Source: JADFDG01 sp965232985
GTDB lineage: Bacteria; Pseudomonadota; Gammaproteobacteria; Pseudomonadales; JADFDG01
NCBI GenBank assembly: GCA_965232985.1
Contig: CBDDRC010000013.1
Coordinates: forward strand, 1-64,000
DNA: 64,000 nt
Direction: 5' to 3'
Position numbers and translations under genes: made by a program. Positions 7,275 through 14,939 of the stretch are shown here, in pieces. Numbering within the stretch: the stretch's first letter is position 1; each line of letters opens with the position of its first letter. The notes under the pieces were generated by a model. The model saw only the letters and a program-made list of their open reading frames with translations. It did not search any database and was not told the origin of the DNA.

Positions 7275-8444
7275 TCAGGCGGAACGCTTTGTAAGCATTG
7301 TCTCACGCAGCATGATCGTCGCCGCAATCGCGGCCAGCCCCGCCGACAGAACACAGGCCGGCGCCGCACCGTGTTTTTCCCAGATCCAGCCGATCATGAC
7401 CGCCCCCGGCAGTGCCATGAGACCGCTGCTCATGTAATAGATGCCATAGGCTGTGGCGCGCGCATTCGGGGCAGCAGCCTCGGCAATCAGCGCACGTTCG
7501 GCGCCTTCGGTAAAGGCCAGAGAGCCGGCATAACCGAGGAAAATCGCCCATACCAGCCACTGCCCGTTGTCGGCCCAGGCCAGCGCCAGCAGCATGAGGA
7601 TGCGCAGGGTCCAGCCGGTGAGCAGCACCGGCAGCCTGCCCACACGGTCGGACCAGCGGCCGGCCGGCACCGCCACCAGCATTTTTACCAGGCTGGCAGC
7701 TGCCCAGATCAACGGCACGTACATGATCGCTAGGCCATGATCCCGCGCCCAGAGCACCAGGAACACTTCCGGGATCGCGCTGACCGCCAGCAACGACGCG
7801 GCGATGATGATTCCTTTCAAACGCGAATCGAGCAGGCGCCAATGCAAGGGCGGCAGCGACGCCACTTTTGCCACTCTCCCCGCCTCGCGATCGACGCCAA
7901 AGGCCAGCAACATCAGCACCAGCACGCCGAATACCGCAGAAAACAGGAATACCTGCGCCAGCGGCACGTGCATGGCCAACAGGGCAAATGCCATCAGCGG
8001 GCCGATCACCGCGCCACCGTTGTCGAGCGCACGGTGGAAACCGAATGCCGCACCCTGCTGATGTGCTGGCGTTACCGCTGCGATCATCGCGTCGCGCGGC
8101 GCCGAGCGCAGGCCCTTGCCGATCCGGTCCATAAACCGCAGCAGCAGCACGAACGGCCAACCGATGGCCAGACCAATCAGCGGCCGGGCAACATTCGACA
8201 GCGTATATCCGCCGACAACCAGCGTATGCGGACGCACGCCGCGATCAGTGAGCCGGCCGGAGATCAGCTTGAGCAAACTGGCCGTGGCCTCGGCGACGCC
8301 CTCGATCAGGCCGATGATGGCCGGGCCGGCGCCAAGTGCCGTCAGCAGAAACAACGGCAACAAGGGCGCGATCATGTCGCTGGCCGCATCGTTGAGCAGC
8401 GAGACAAACGACAATGCGACAACCGTACGGGGCAGGCCGAACAT
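7275..8444 (-). CDS. Major facilitator superfamily transporter
   Basis: A 389-residue inner-membrane protein with about twelve hydrophobic helices and an MFS loop signature after the second helix (SGRLTDRGVRPHTLVVGG). The central loop after helix six is polar and basic. Conserved acidic and arginine residues in DRIGKGLRSAPRDAMIAAV resemble a drug/metabolite MFS subgroup found in many proteobacteria, but I cannot name the substrate. It lies alone between uvrY and tRNA-Ser on the minus strand. The start MFGLPRTVVALSFVSLLNDA places the first helix correctly. Confidence 0.85.
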   Translation of the reverse strand: MFGLPRTVVALSFVSLLNDAASDMIAPLLPLFLLTALGAGPAIIGLIEGVAEATASLLKLISGRLTDRGVRPHTLVVGGYTLSNVARPLIGLAIGWPFVLLLRFMDRIGKGLRSAPRDAMIAAVTPAHQQGAAFGFHRALDNGGAVIGPLMAFALLAMHVPLAQVFLFSAVFGVLVLMLLAFGVDREAGRVAKVASLPPLHWRLLDSRLKGIIIAASLLAVSAIPEVFLVLWARDHGLAIMYVPLIWAAASLVKMLVAVPAGRWSDRVGRLPVLLTGWTLRILMLLALAWADNGQWLVWAIFLGYAGSLAFTEGAERALIAEAAAPNARATAYGIYYMSSGLMALPGAVMIGWIWEKHGAAPACVLSAGLAAIAATIMLRETMLTKRSA

Positions 8445-8492
8445 GCGTTGTTCCTGGCGATACGGCGCCGCAGCACAAGGCGGACGCGAAAA

Positions 8493-8582
8493 TGGCGGAG
8501 AGGGTGAGATTCGAACTCACGGGCCTCTTGCGAGGCCGTCGGTTTTCAAGACCGATGCAATCGACCACTCTGCCACCTCTCC
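8493..8582 (-). tRNA. tRNA-Ser (anticodon TGA)
   Basis: A 90-base class II tRNA with long variable arm, 5' GGAGAGG pairing with CCTCTCC-G-CCA, and anticodon TGA within CTTGAAA. It stands alone between the MFS gene and the tus operon. Confidence 0.97.
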
Positions 8583-8732
8583 GCAGTCGAGCCGGAAGGA
8601 TATAGGAGGGCCGGAGCGAGTCAAGGAAGCGCTTCTGTTGCCTGGCCGATCCGGACACCGATCCGGACACCGCCCTTGCGTTGCCCCGGCGCGCGCCTAT
8701 CATGCCCGGAATCCCCCGTGTCACGGTCGCAT

Positions 8733-9125
8733 ATGCGCTACGCCCTGCTCGTTCTTGAAGCGCCCCATGCCCGTGGCGCCGGCCATGGCGCACTGCGTTT
8801 CGCGCGGGCGGCCGTTGCCCGCGGCCATACCATCAGCCGCGTGTTTTTTTACGGCGACGGCGTGCACAACGGCTCGGCACTCGCAACACCGCCGCAGGAT
8901 GAGCAGGATCTCGTCGCCGCCTGGCATGAGTTCGCCCTCACCCATGGCATCGAGCTCGCCGTGTGCGTGGCGGCCGCGCTGCGGCGCGGCGTGCTTGATG
9001 AGGGCGAACGCGACCGCTACGCGCGCGCCGCAGCCAATCTCGACCCGGCCTTCGTGCTCACCGGCCTGGGCCAGCTTGCTGCCGCGGTGCTCGAAACCGA
9101 CCGCATCATTACCTTCGGCGGCTGA
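8733..9125 (+). CDS. tusD: Sulfurtransferase TusD
   Basis: A 130-residue DsrE-family subunit of the TusBCD sulfur-relay complex, which accepts persulfide sulfur from IscS via TusA and passes it to TusE for 2-thiouridine formation in tRNA. The catalytic cysteine is C78 in AVCVAAALRRGV, the same position as in E. coli TusD. The FFYGDGVHNG motif is also typical. A longer frame starts at 8676, but the ATG at 8733 (MRYALLVLEAPH) matches the family start. The stop is two bases before tusC starts. The lack of other dsr genes argues for tRNA thiolation, not sulfur oxidation. Confidence 0.95.
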   Translation: MRYALLVLEAPHARGAGHGALRFARAAVARGHTISRVFFYGDGVHNGSALATPPQDEQDLVAAWHEFALTHGIELAVCVAAALRRGVLDEGERDRYARAAANLDPAFVLTGLGQLAAAVLETDRIITFGG

Positions 9126-9127
9126 CG

Positions 9128-9493
9128 ATGACAATGACGAAGAAGATTCTGCTCATCATTCGCGCTGCGCCTTATGCCGGTATCCGTGCCCGCGAAGCAC
9201 TCGACGTAGCGCTGCTGTTTTCCGCCTTCGCGCCCCAAATCGCCGTACTGTTCAGCGGTGAAGGCGTGTGGCAACTGGTCGACGACCAGCGGCCCGCAAC
9301 GCTCGGCGCAAAATCCGTCGAGGCGACGCTCGGTGCGTTCGCAGCCTATGACATCACCCACGTCTACGCCGATGCGCAAGCGCTTGCGCTGCGTGGCCTG
9401 GCGGCCGAACCGTTGCTGGCCGGCGCGCAGGCACTCGATGCCGATGCACTGCGCAAGCTGCTTGCTGCGCATGACCGTGTTGTAACGCTGTGA
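9128..9493 (+). CDS. tusC: Sulfurtransferase complex subunit TusC
   Basis: A 121-residue DsrF-like subunit of TusBCD. Recognisable family features are the β-strand start KKILLIIRAAPYAGIRAREA, the ALLFSAFAPQIAVLFSGEGV stretch, and the final DRVVTL. Like other TusC proteins it lacks a cysteine in the catalytic position. It lies between tusD and tusB with 2-base and about 10-base spacings, so the three are surely one transcript and translationally linked. Confidence 0.92.
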   Translation: MTMTKKILLIIRAAPYAGIRAREALDVALLFSAFAPQIAVLFSGEGVWQLVDDQRPATLGAKSVEATLGAFAAYDITHVYADAQALALRGLAAEPLLAGAQALDADALRKLLAAHDRVVTL

Positions 9494-9503
9494 GTTGCCG
9501 CAT

Positions 9504-9815
9504 ATGAACAGCCTGCATCTCGTAAGCGCCTCGCCCACCGCCGGCACTGCCCTGGCCGACTGCCTGCGGCTTGCCGCACCCGGCGATGCGCTGCTGTTGC
9601 TGCAAGATGGCGTTTACGCCGCAGTTGCGCACGCCGCCGCCTCGGTGGCACTGCTGTGCGACGCTGCAGCAAATGACATTGCACTGCATGCGCTGCTGCC
9701 GGATGTCGATGCACGCGGGCTGGCGGGCCGCCTGTATCCGGGCCTGCGGCTGGTCGATGACAACGGTTTTGTCGAACTCACCGAGCGCTACCCGCGCATC
9801 GTGAGCTGGTTCTGA
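9504..9815 (+). CDS. tusB: Sulfurtransferase complex subunit TusB
   Basis: A 103-residue DsrH-family third subunit of the TusBCD hexamer. The start MNSLHLVSASPT at the ATG 9504 matches the usual MLH(I/L)V-S-P pattern of TusB. The segment LAAPGDALLLLQDGVYAA and the terminal YPRIVSWF are also typical. A TTG nine bases upstream is a weaker alternative start. The order tusD-tusC-tusB and the tight spacing to tusE support the call more than sequence alone, since TusB is poorly conserved. Confidence 0.9.
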   Translation: MNSLHLVSASPTAGTALADCLRLAAPGDALLLLQDGVYAAVAHAAASVALLCDAAANDIALHALLPDVDARGLAGRLYPGLRLVDDNGFVELTERYPRIVSWF

Positions 9816-9833
9816 CGTCATGGCCGGCGCCAA

Positions 9834-10190
9834 ATGACCGCCCCGAATGCAACCGCACTGCATGTTGACGGCCGCGTGATCGCCCGCGACAAAGAGGGCT
9901 ACCTCAAACAACTCGCCGATTGGGATCGCGAAGTGGCTGCGGCACTCGCGCAGGAAGCCGGCATCGTACTCACCGACGCACACTGGGTGGTGCTCGACGT
10001 ACTGCGTAATTTTTATGCCGAGTACCGCATTTCACCGGCCACGCGGGTGTTGGTGAAAGCCGTTGGCAAGGCGCTTGGCGCCGAGAAGGGTACCAGTGCG
10101 TATCTGATGCAGTTGTTTCCCGCCAAACAAAGCCCGGCGCTGGTGATGGCGAAAATCGCCGGCCTGCCGCGGCCCACCAACTGCCTGTGA
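9834..10190 (+). CDS. tusE: Sulfur relay protein TusE (DsrC family)
   Basis: A 118-residue DsrC-fold carrier that takes persulfide sulfur from TusD and presents it to MnmA on tRNA. The flexible C-terminal arm ends GLPRPTNCL with the carrier cysteine as the penultimate residue, C117. The second upstream cysteine of true DsrC proteins of dissimilatory sulfur metabolism is missing (SPALVMAKIAGLP has none), which marks TusE. It follows tusB after 18 bases and is followed by a ybiB-like gene with a GGGG ribosome-binding site. Its acceptor enzyme MnmA is encoded at 27050. Confidence 0.95.
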   Translation: MTAPNATALHVDGRVIARDKEGYLKQLADWDREVAAALAQEAGIVLTDAHWVVLDVLRNFYAEYRISPATRVLVKAVGKALGAEKGTSAYLMQLFPAKQSPALVMAKIAGLPRPTNCL

Positions 10191-10206
10191 TTGCCGGGGG
10201 AATTTT

Positions 10207-11214
10207 ATGACGGGCAACCTCTACAAGGATTTCGAACACCCCTTCGCGCAATACGTGCGCATTCTCGGCAAGGGCCGCAAGGGCTCGCGGGCGCTGAGCG
10301 AACCGGAAGCGTTCGCGGCGATGGCGATGATCCTGCGCGGTGAAGTGCTGGATATCCAGCTCGGCGCCTTCCTGATGCTGCTGCGCGTGAAGGAAGAAAC
10401 CGGCGCAGAGATCGCCGGTTTTGTGCGCGCTGCGCGGGCTGTGATGAGCGAGGAGCGCAAGACACTGCGCACCGATATCGACTGGGCATCCTATGCCGGC
10501 AAAAAAACCCACCTGCCCTGGTATCTGCTCGCTTGCCTGCTTCTGGCCAGCAACAGCGTGCGCGTGCTGATGCACGGTGCCGGCGGCCACACGCTTAACC
10601 GGCTGTATACCGAAGATGCCCTCGCAGCACTCGGAATCGCTGTCGCCCATTCATTTGCCGAGGCGCGTGAACAACTCGATCGCACCGGGTTCGCTTACCT
10701 GCCATTGACGGTGATGTCACCACGACTGGCGGCAATCATCGAAATGCGCAACATACTCGGCCTGCGCTCGCCGGTGCACACGCTGGCGCGGCTGCTGAAC
10801 CCGGCGGATGCGCCACTGGTTTTTCATGGCATCTTCCACCCGAGTTACCGGCCGATTCACCAGGAGTCTGCTGTACTGCTGGGCTACCACAACTTGGCAG
10901 TGATCAAGGGCGAAGCCGGCGAAACCGAGCGCCGCCCCGATGCCATCACGGCCGTGTTGCGCGTCAAGGATGGCGTGCAGTTCGGCGAAGAATGGCCGGC
11001 GCTGTTCGACGGCCGCCAGGAAAAGGAAGAAGCGCTGGATATCGAAGTGCTGCGCGCCGTCTGGCGCGGCGAGCGGGAACACGCCTATGGCGTGGCAGCG
11101 ATTACCGGCACTGTGGCAATGGCGCTGCAGTTGATGGGCAAATCGCCCGCGCCTGCCGATGCGCAGCAGCTTGCACAAAACTGGTGGGCAGCGCGCGATC
11201 GCGCGGCAGTTTGA
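10207..11214 (+). CDS. ybiB: YbiB/TrpD2-family protein (anthranilate phosphoribosyltransferase-like)
   Basis: A 335-residue protein with the nucleoside phosphorylase/TrpD fold: an N-terminal helical domain (ALSEPEAFAAMAMILRGEVL) and the phosphoribosyl-site loop MHGAGGHTLNRLYTEDAL. In characterised E. coli YbiB this fold lacks TrpD activity and binds nucleic acids, so a biosynthetic role in tryptophan formation is unlikely. No other trp gene is nearby. It follows tusE by 16 bases on the same strand and converges on serS with a 16-base gap, so it is probably the last gene of the tus operon. Confidence 0.85.
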   Translation: MTGNLYKDFEHPFAQYVRILGKGRKGSRALSEPEAFAAMAMILRGEVLDIQLGAFLMLLRVKEETGAEIAGFVRAARAVMSEERKTLRTDIDWASYAGKKTHLPWYLLACLLLASNSVRVLMHGAGGHTLNRLYTEDALAALGIAVAHSFAEAREQLDRTGFAYLPLTVMSPRLAAIIEMRNILGLRSPVHTLARLLNPADAPLVFHGIFHPSYRPIHQESAVLLGYHNLAVIKGEAGETERRPDAITAVLRVKDGVQFGEEWPALFDGRQEKEEALDIEVLRAVWRGEREHAYGVAAITGTVAMALQLMGKSPAPADAQQLAQNWWAARDRAAV

Positions 11215-11230
11215 ACAACACCGCGCTATA

Positions 11231-12517
11231 TCAGCCGATCTTTTCCAAGCCCGCCATGTACGGGCGCAACGCGGGCGGCACCGTGACGGTACCGTCCGCG
11301 TTCTGGTAGTTCTCGAGAATGGCCACCAACGTCCGGCCCACCGCGAGACCGGAACCGTTCAGCGTGTGCAGCAGTTCCGGCTTCTTCATCTGCGCATCCT
11401 TGTAGCGCGCCTGCATGCGCCGCGCCTGGAAATCGCGGAAGTTCGAGCAGGAAGAAATTTCCCGATAGGTTTCCTGCGATGGCACCCAGACCTCGATATC
11501 GTAGGTTTTGCAGGACGAGAAGCCCATGTCGCCGGCGCACAGCACAATAACGCGATACGGCAAGCCGAGTTTCTGCAGGATTTTTTCGGCGTGGCCGGTG
11601 AGCTCTTCGAGCGCGGCCATCGACTCTTCTGGCTTGACGATCTGCACCATTTCCACTTTCTCGAACTGGTGCTGGCGAATCAGGCCGCGGATATCCTTGC
11701 CGTGCGAGCCGGCTTCCGAACGAAAACAGGGCGTGTGGCAGGCCCAGCGCAGCGGCAAGTGCGCGGCATCAACGATTTCATCGGCGACGAGATTGGTCAC
11801 CGGCACTTCTGCCGTCGGTATCAGATACAGCTCACGCTCGCCCTGCAATTTGAACAGGTCGGCCTCGAATTTCGGCAGCTGCCCGGTGCCCCGCAGCGCC
11901 TGCGGGCCAACCAGATACGGCACATACACTTCCTGGTAACCGTGCTCGGCGGTGTGGGTGTCGAGCATCAACTGGATCAGCGCGCGATGCATGCGCGCCA
12001 ACTGCCCGCGCAGCACCGAGAAACGCGCGCCAGACAATTTCGCCGCGCGCTCGAAATCGAGTGCCGCTTTCGCCGGATCGAAACCCTCGCCCAACGCCAC
12101 ATGATCACGCAGCGGAAAATCGAAGGTGCGCGGTGTACCCCAGCGCCGCACTTCGACGTTGTCTTCCTCGGACTTCCCGTCCGGCACGCTGTCGTCCGGC
12201 AGGTTGGGAATCTGCAGGTACGCAGTTTCAATCCGGCTTTGCAACGCGTTGAGTTCCGCTTCGGCTGCCGTCAGTTGCGTACCGAAGGCTTCAACCTGCG
12301 CCATCAGCGGCGCCACATCCTCGCCTTTCGCTTTTGCCTGGCCGATGGCCTTCGAGCGTGTGTTGCGCTCGGCCTGCAGGTTCTGGGCGTGCGTCTGGAT
12401 TTCCTTGCGCTGTTCTTCGAGCGCAGCAAGACCGGCGATATCGAGCGCGTAACCACGGCGGGCCAGCTTGCGCGCCACGAGTTCAAGATCCGAGCGCAGC
12501 AGTTTTGGGTCGAGCAT
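11231..12517 (-). CDS. serS: Serine--tRNA ligase
   Basis: A class II cytoplasmic synthetase that charges tRNA-Ser and tRNA-Sec. The 428 residues comprise the N-terminal long coiled-coil arm (about 1-110; alternating EEQRKEIQTHAQNLQAERNT) that grips the long variable arm of tRNA-Ser, and a class II core with motif 2 (FRSEAGSHGKDIRGLIRQHQ) and motif 3 (GSGLAVGRTLVAILENYQN). Two substrate tRNAs, tRNA-Ser(TGA) and tRNA-Ser(GCT), are in this window. It is followed upstream on the same strand by crcB, rarA, lolA and ftsK, an order also known from Pseudomonas-like genomes. Confidence 0.97.
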   Translation of the reverse strand: MLDPKLLRSDLELVARKLARRGYALDIAGLAALEEQRKEIQTHAQNLQAERNTRSKAIGQAKAKGEDVAPLMAQVEAFGTQLTAAEAELNALQSRIETAYLQIPNLPDDSVPDGKSEEDNVEVRRWGTPRTFDFPLRDHVALGEGFDPAKAALDFERAAKLSGARFSVLRGQLARMHRALIQLMLDTHTAEHGYQEVYVPYLVGPQALRGTGQLPKFEADLFKLQGERELYLIPTAEVPVTNLVADEIVDAAHLPLRWACHTPCFRSEAGSHGKDIRGLIRQHQFEKVEMVQIVKPEESMAALEELTGHAEKILQKLGLPYRVIVLCAGDMGFSSCKTYDIEVWVPSQETYREISSCSNFRDFQARRMQARYKDAQMKKPELLHTLNGSGLAVGRTLVAILENYQNADGTVTVPPALRPYMAGLEKIG

Positions 12518-12535
12518 GGAGGACGGTATCCGTAA

Positions 12536-12916
12536 TCAGATTTTGACGAGCGCAAGGCCAAGCCAGAGCGCGAGCAGGCAACTGACCACGCTGGCCACCA
12601 CATACACCATGGCGAGCACAGCCTGACCTTCCTGGATCAGCCGCACGCTCTCGAACGAGAAACTCGAAAAGGTGGTGAATCCGCCGAGAAAACCTGCCAG
12701 CAAAGCGACACGCAGTGTACCACTGGCCGGCAGGTACGCAGTCAGTACCGCGAACAGCAGGCCATACAAAAACGAGCCGGCAACGTTGACCGTGAGCGTG
12801 CCCCATGGCAGCGCGTGCGGGCCAGCCGCCGGCAGCCAAACAGTATTGATCAGGTAGCGGCCAACCGAACCAATTGCACCGCCAATGGCCACCGCCAGTA
12901 TCACCGCTGCATTCAC
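12536..12916 (-). CDS. crcB: Fluoride channel CrcB/Fluc
   Basis: A 126-residue inner-membrane protein with four hydrophobic helices that as a dimer exports fluoride. Family motifs are present: GGAIGSVGRYLIN near the N-terminus, the WGTLTVNVAGSFLYG segment, and GFLGGFTTFSSFSFE, which supplies the phenylalanine and serine/threonine residues lining the pore. Its ATG overlaps the rarA stop by four bases, so it is translationally coupled to rarA. I see no fluoride riboswitch in front of it, as expected for an internal operon gene. Confidence 0.95.
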   Translation of the reverse strand: MNAAVILAVAIGGAIGSVGRYLINTVWLPAAGPHALPWGTLTVNVAGSFLYGLLFAVLTAYLPASGTLRVALLAGFLGGFTTFSSFSFESVRLIQEGQAVLAMVYVVASVVSCLLALWLGLALVKI

Positions 12917-14310
12917 GACGATATCCTCCCGGGTTTGTACGCACTGCCATAGCGCTGCCAGTTGCTGGCGGCGTCGAGCGCGCGCCAGTGCGCGATCTTT
13001 TCGCCGATGCGTTGTTCGAGGCCACGATCCGTCGGCCGGTAGAAATGCGCATCCCGGCTCGTTTCGGGCAGATAATTTTCACCGGGCACGTAGGCACCGG
13101 GGTAATCGTGTGCGTAATGATAATCGGCGCCGTGCCCGAGCTCGCCCAACAATTTTGTCGGCGCATTGCGAATATGCAGCGGCACTTCTTCGCTGCCGCG
13201 ATCGCGCACGTAACTCATCGCCGCGTTGTATGCCTTGTAGAGCGCATTGCTCTTCGGCGCGACGGCCATATAAACCACCGCCTGCGCGATCGCCAGTTCG
13301 CCTTCCGGGCTGCCGAGCCGCTCCTGTACATCCCAGGCCGCCATGGCGATATCAAGAGCGCGCGGATCGGCATTGCCGATATCTTCGGTGGCCATGCGTA
13401 CCACGCGGCGCGCCACATAAAGCGGATCACAACCGCCATCGAGCATGCGCGCCAGCCAGTACAGTGCTGCATCGGCGCTGGAGCCGCGCACGGCTTTGTG
13501 CAGCGCGGAAATCTGGTCGTAGAAAACATCGCCACCCTTGTCGAAGCGACGCGTGCCGGTACGCAGCACGGCATCGAGCGTCGTGGCATCGATGCATTTT
13601 TCACCATTGACCTGATCGACCAGATCGGTGGCGATTTCGAGCAGATTCAGCAACCGCCTGGCATCGCCATCGGCAGCGAGCAGCAAGCGTTCGCGCGCTT
13701 CCGGGCTGATGTGCAGATGCTCTGCTGCCAGCCCATGCACTGCATCGGTGAGCGCGCGTGCAAGCAAGGTATCAAGATCTTCGGTGGCAATGGGCTTCAA
13801 CACGTAAACCCGCGCCCGCGACAGTAACGCACTGTTAAGCTCGAATGAGGGGTTTTCCGTGGTGGCGCCAATGAAAGTCAGCAGCCCTTCCTCAACATGC
13901 GGCAGAAAGGCGTCCTGTTGCGCCTTGTTAAAGCGGTGCACTTCATCGACAAACAGCACGGTGCGCCGGCCTTGGGTGAGCGCCTGCCGCGCCCGCTCGA
14001 CAATCTCACGGATTTCCTTCACCCCCGCGAGCACGGCAGAAATGGTTTCGAAGCGTGCGTCGATCTGCGCGGCAACAATTCTTGCCAACGTCGTTTTACC
14101 AACACCGGGCGGCCCCCAAAGAATCATCGAATGCAGATGACCCGTTTCCACCGCCTTGCGCAGCGGTTTGCCCGGGCCCACCAAATGCTGCTGGCCGACA
14201 TATTCGTCGAGCGTGCGTGGCCGCAGCCGCGCTGCCAGCGGCATGCCGGCAAGATCCGCCTCGCCGGCGAGCAGATCCGCCTGATGGTCAGTCGTTTTCA
14301 CGGATGACAT
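12913..14310 (-). CDS. rarA: Replication-associated recombination protein A (MgsA/RarA AAA+ ATPase)
   Basis: A 465-residue AAA+ ATPase of the clamp-loader/RuvB family that acts at stalled replication forks. The ATG at 14310 (MSSVKTTDHQADLL) is chosen; the frame runs 74 codons further upstream, but that part is inside lolA and not protein-like. Key motifs are RLRPRTLDEYVGQQHLVG, Walker A WGPPGVGKTTLAR, Walker B LFVDEVHRFNKAQQDAF, sensor 1 GATTENPSFELNSALLSRA, and the C-terminal tetramer domain with AYVPGENYLPE. It overlaps lolA by 23 bases and crcB by four, indicating one operon lolA-rarA-crcB-serS. Confidence 0.95.
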   Translation of the reverse strand: MSSVKTTDHQADLLAGEADLAGMPLAARLRPRTLDEYVGQQHLVGPGKPLRKAVETGHLHSMILWGPPGVGKTTLARIVAAQIDARFETISAVLAGVKEIREIVERARQALTQGRRTVLFVDEVHRFNKAQQDAFLPHVEEGLLTFIGATTENPSFELNSALLSRARVYVLKPIATEDLDTLLARALTDAVHGLAAEHLHISPEARERLLLAADGDARRLLNLLEIATDLVDQVNGEKCIDATTLDAVLRTGTRRFDKGGDVFYDQISALHKAVRGSSADAALYWLARMLDGGCDPLYVARRVVRMATEDIGNADPRALDIAMAAWDVQERLGSPEGELAIAQAVVYMAVAPKSNALYKAYNAAMSYVRDRGSEEVPLHIRNAPTKLLGELGHGADYHYAHDYPGAYVPGENYLPETSRDAHFYRPTDRGLEQRIGEKIAHWRALDAASNWQRYGSAYKPGRISS

Positions 14311-14908
14311 CGGTGCCCGGCGGCGGCGTAAAAACGAAGCGAGCGGCCGGGATGCTGGCATTGAGCGACACGTTGCTGAACCGGATCGAAGTTTCCTGAC
14401 CGAGAGCATCGACCAGTGCCATCTCATCCAGGCGACCGTCGCGGAACGCGATGCGCAACGATTCGAACAAAGCATCCTCGCTGCGCGGCAGCAGTTCAAA
14501 ACGCAGACTGCTGCCCTTTTCCTCAGCCACACTCACGGAAAAACGCTCGCCGATCTTTTGTGCATCGCCGCTGAACAGCAACGCCGGCGTGTCGGCGAGC
14601 TGCCGACTGAACGGGCGCACCACCGCCTGCGCAAGGTCGGCGTCATAGACCCAGACATTTTTGCCGTCGGCGATGATCAATTGCTCGAACGGCGCACGCA
14701 CCTCCCAGCGGAACAGTTGCGGGCGCGACACGGTCATCGTCCCACTCGACTGTTGCGCGACTGCACCGTTGGTACCGGACACGCTCTGCTCGAACGATGC
14801 TTCCATGCTGCGTGCCGCCGCCAGCACATCGGCCAGCCGGGAAGCCGCATCGGCGGCCGATGCGGTAAACGGAAAAAAGATCAACAATGCAAGAATCAAA
14901 CGTTGCAC
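14288..14908 (-). CDS. lolA: Outer-membrane lipoprotein carrier protein LolA
   Basis: A periplasmic chaperone that takes lipoproteins from LolCDE and delivers them to LolB. The 206-residue precursor begins with a Sec signal peptide (MQRLILALLIFFPFTASAAD, cleavage probably after A-A-D or A-D-A). The LolA fold is recognised from MEASFEQSVSGTNG, GTMTVSRPQLFRWEV, KNVWVYDADLAQAVVRPF and the strand FSNVSLNASIPAARFVFTPP with the final PPPGTDVI. It lies 31 bases after ftsK stops. The stop overlaps the rarA start region by 23 bases. Confidence 0.94.
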   Translation of the reverse strand: MQRLILALLIFFPFTASAADAASRLADVLAAARSMEASFEQSVSGTNGAVAQQSSGTMTVSRPQLFRWEVRAPFEQLIIADGKNVWVYDADLAQAVVRPFSRQLADTPALLFSGDAQKIGERFSVSVAEEKGSSLRFELLPRSEDALFESLRIAFRDGRLDEMALVDALGQETSIRFSNVSLNASIPAARFVFTPPPGTDVIREND

Positions 14909-14939
14909 GAATTCACCCTGTGTTTAACCGGCGCTGCGC

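Noticed and set aside
8733..10190. Reading the tus genes as dsrEFH-dsrC of a sulfur oxidiser
   Set aside because: The DsrC-like protein has only the terminal cysteine, no other dsr genes are near, and mnmA is in the window, which fits tRNA thiolation.
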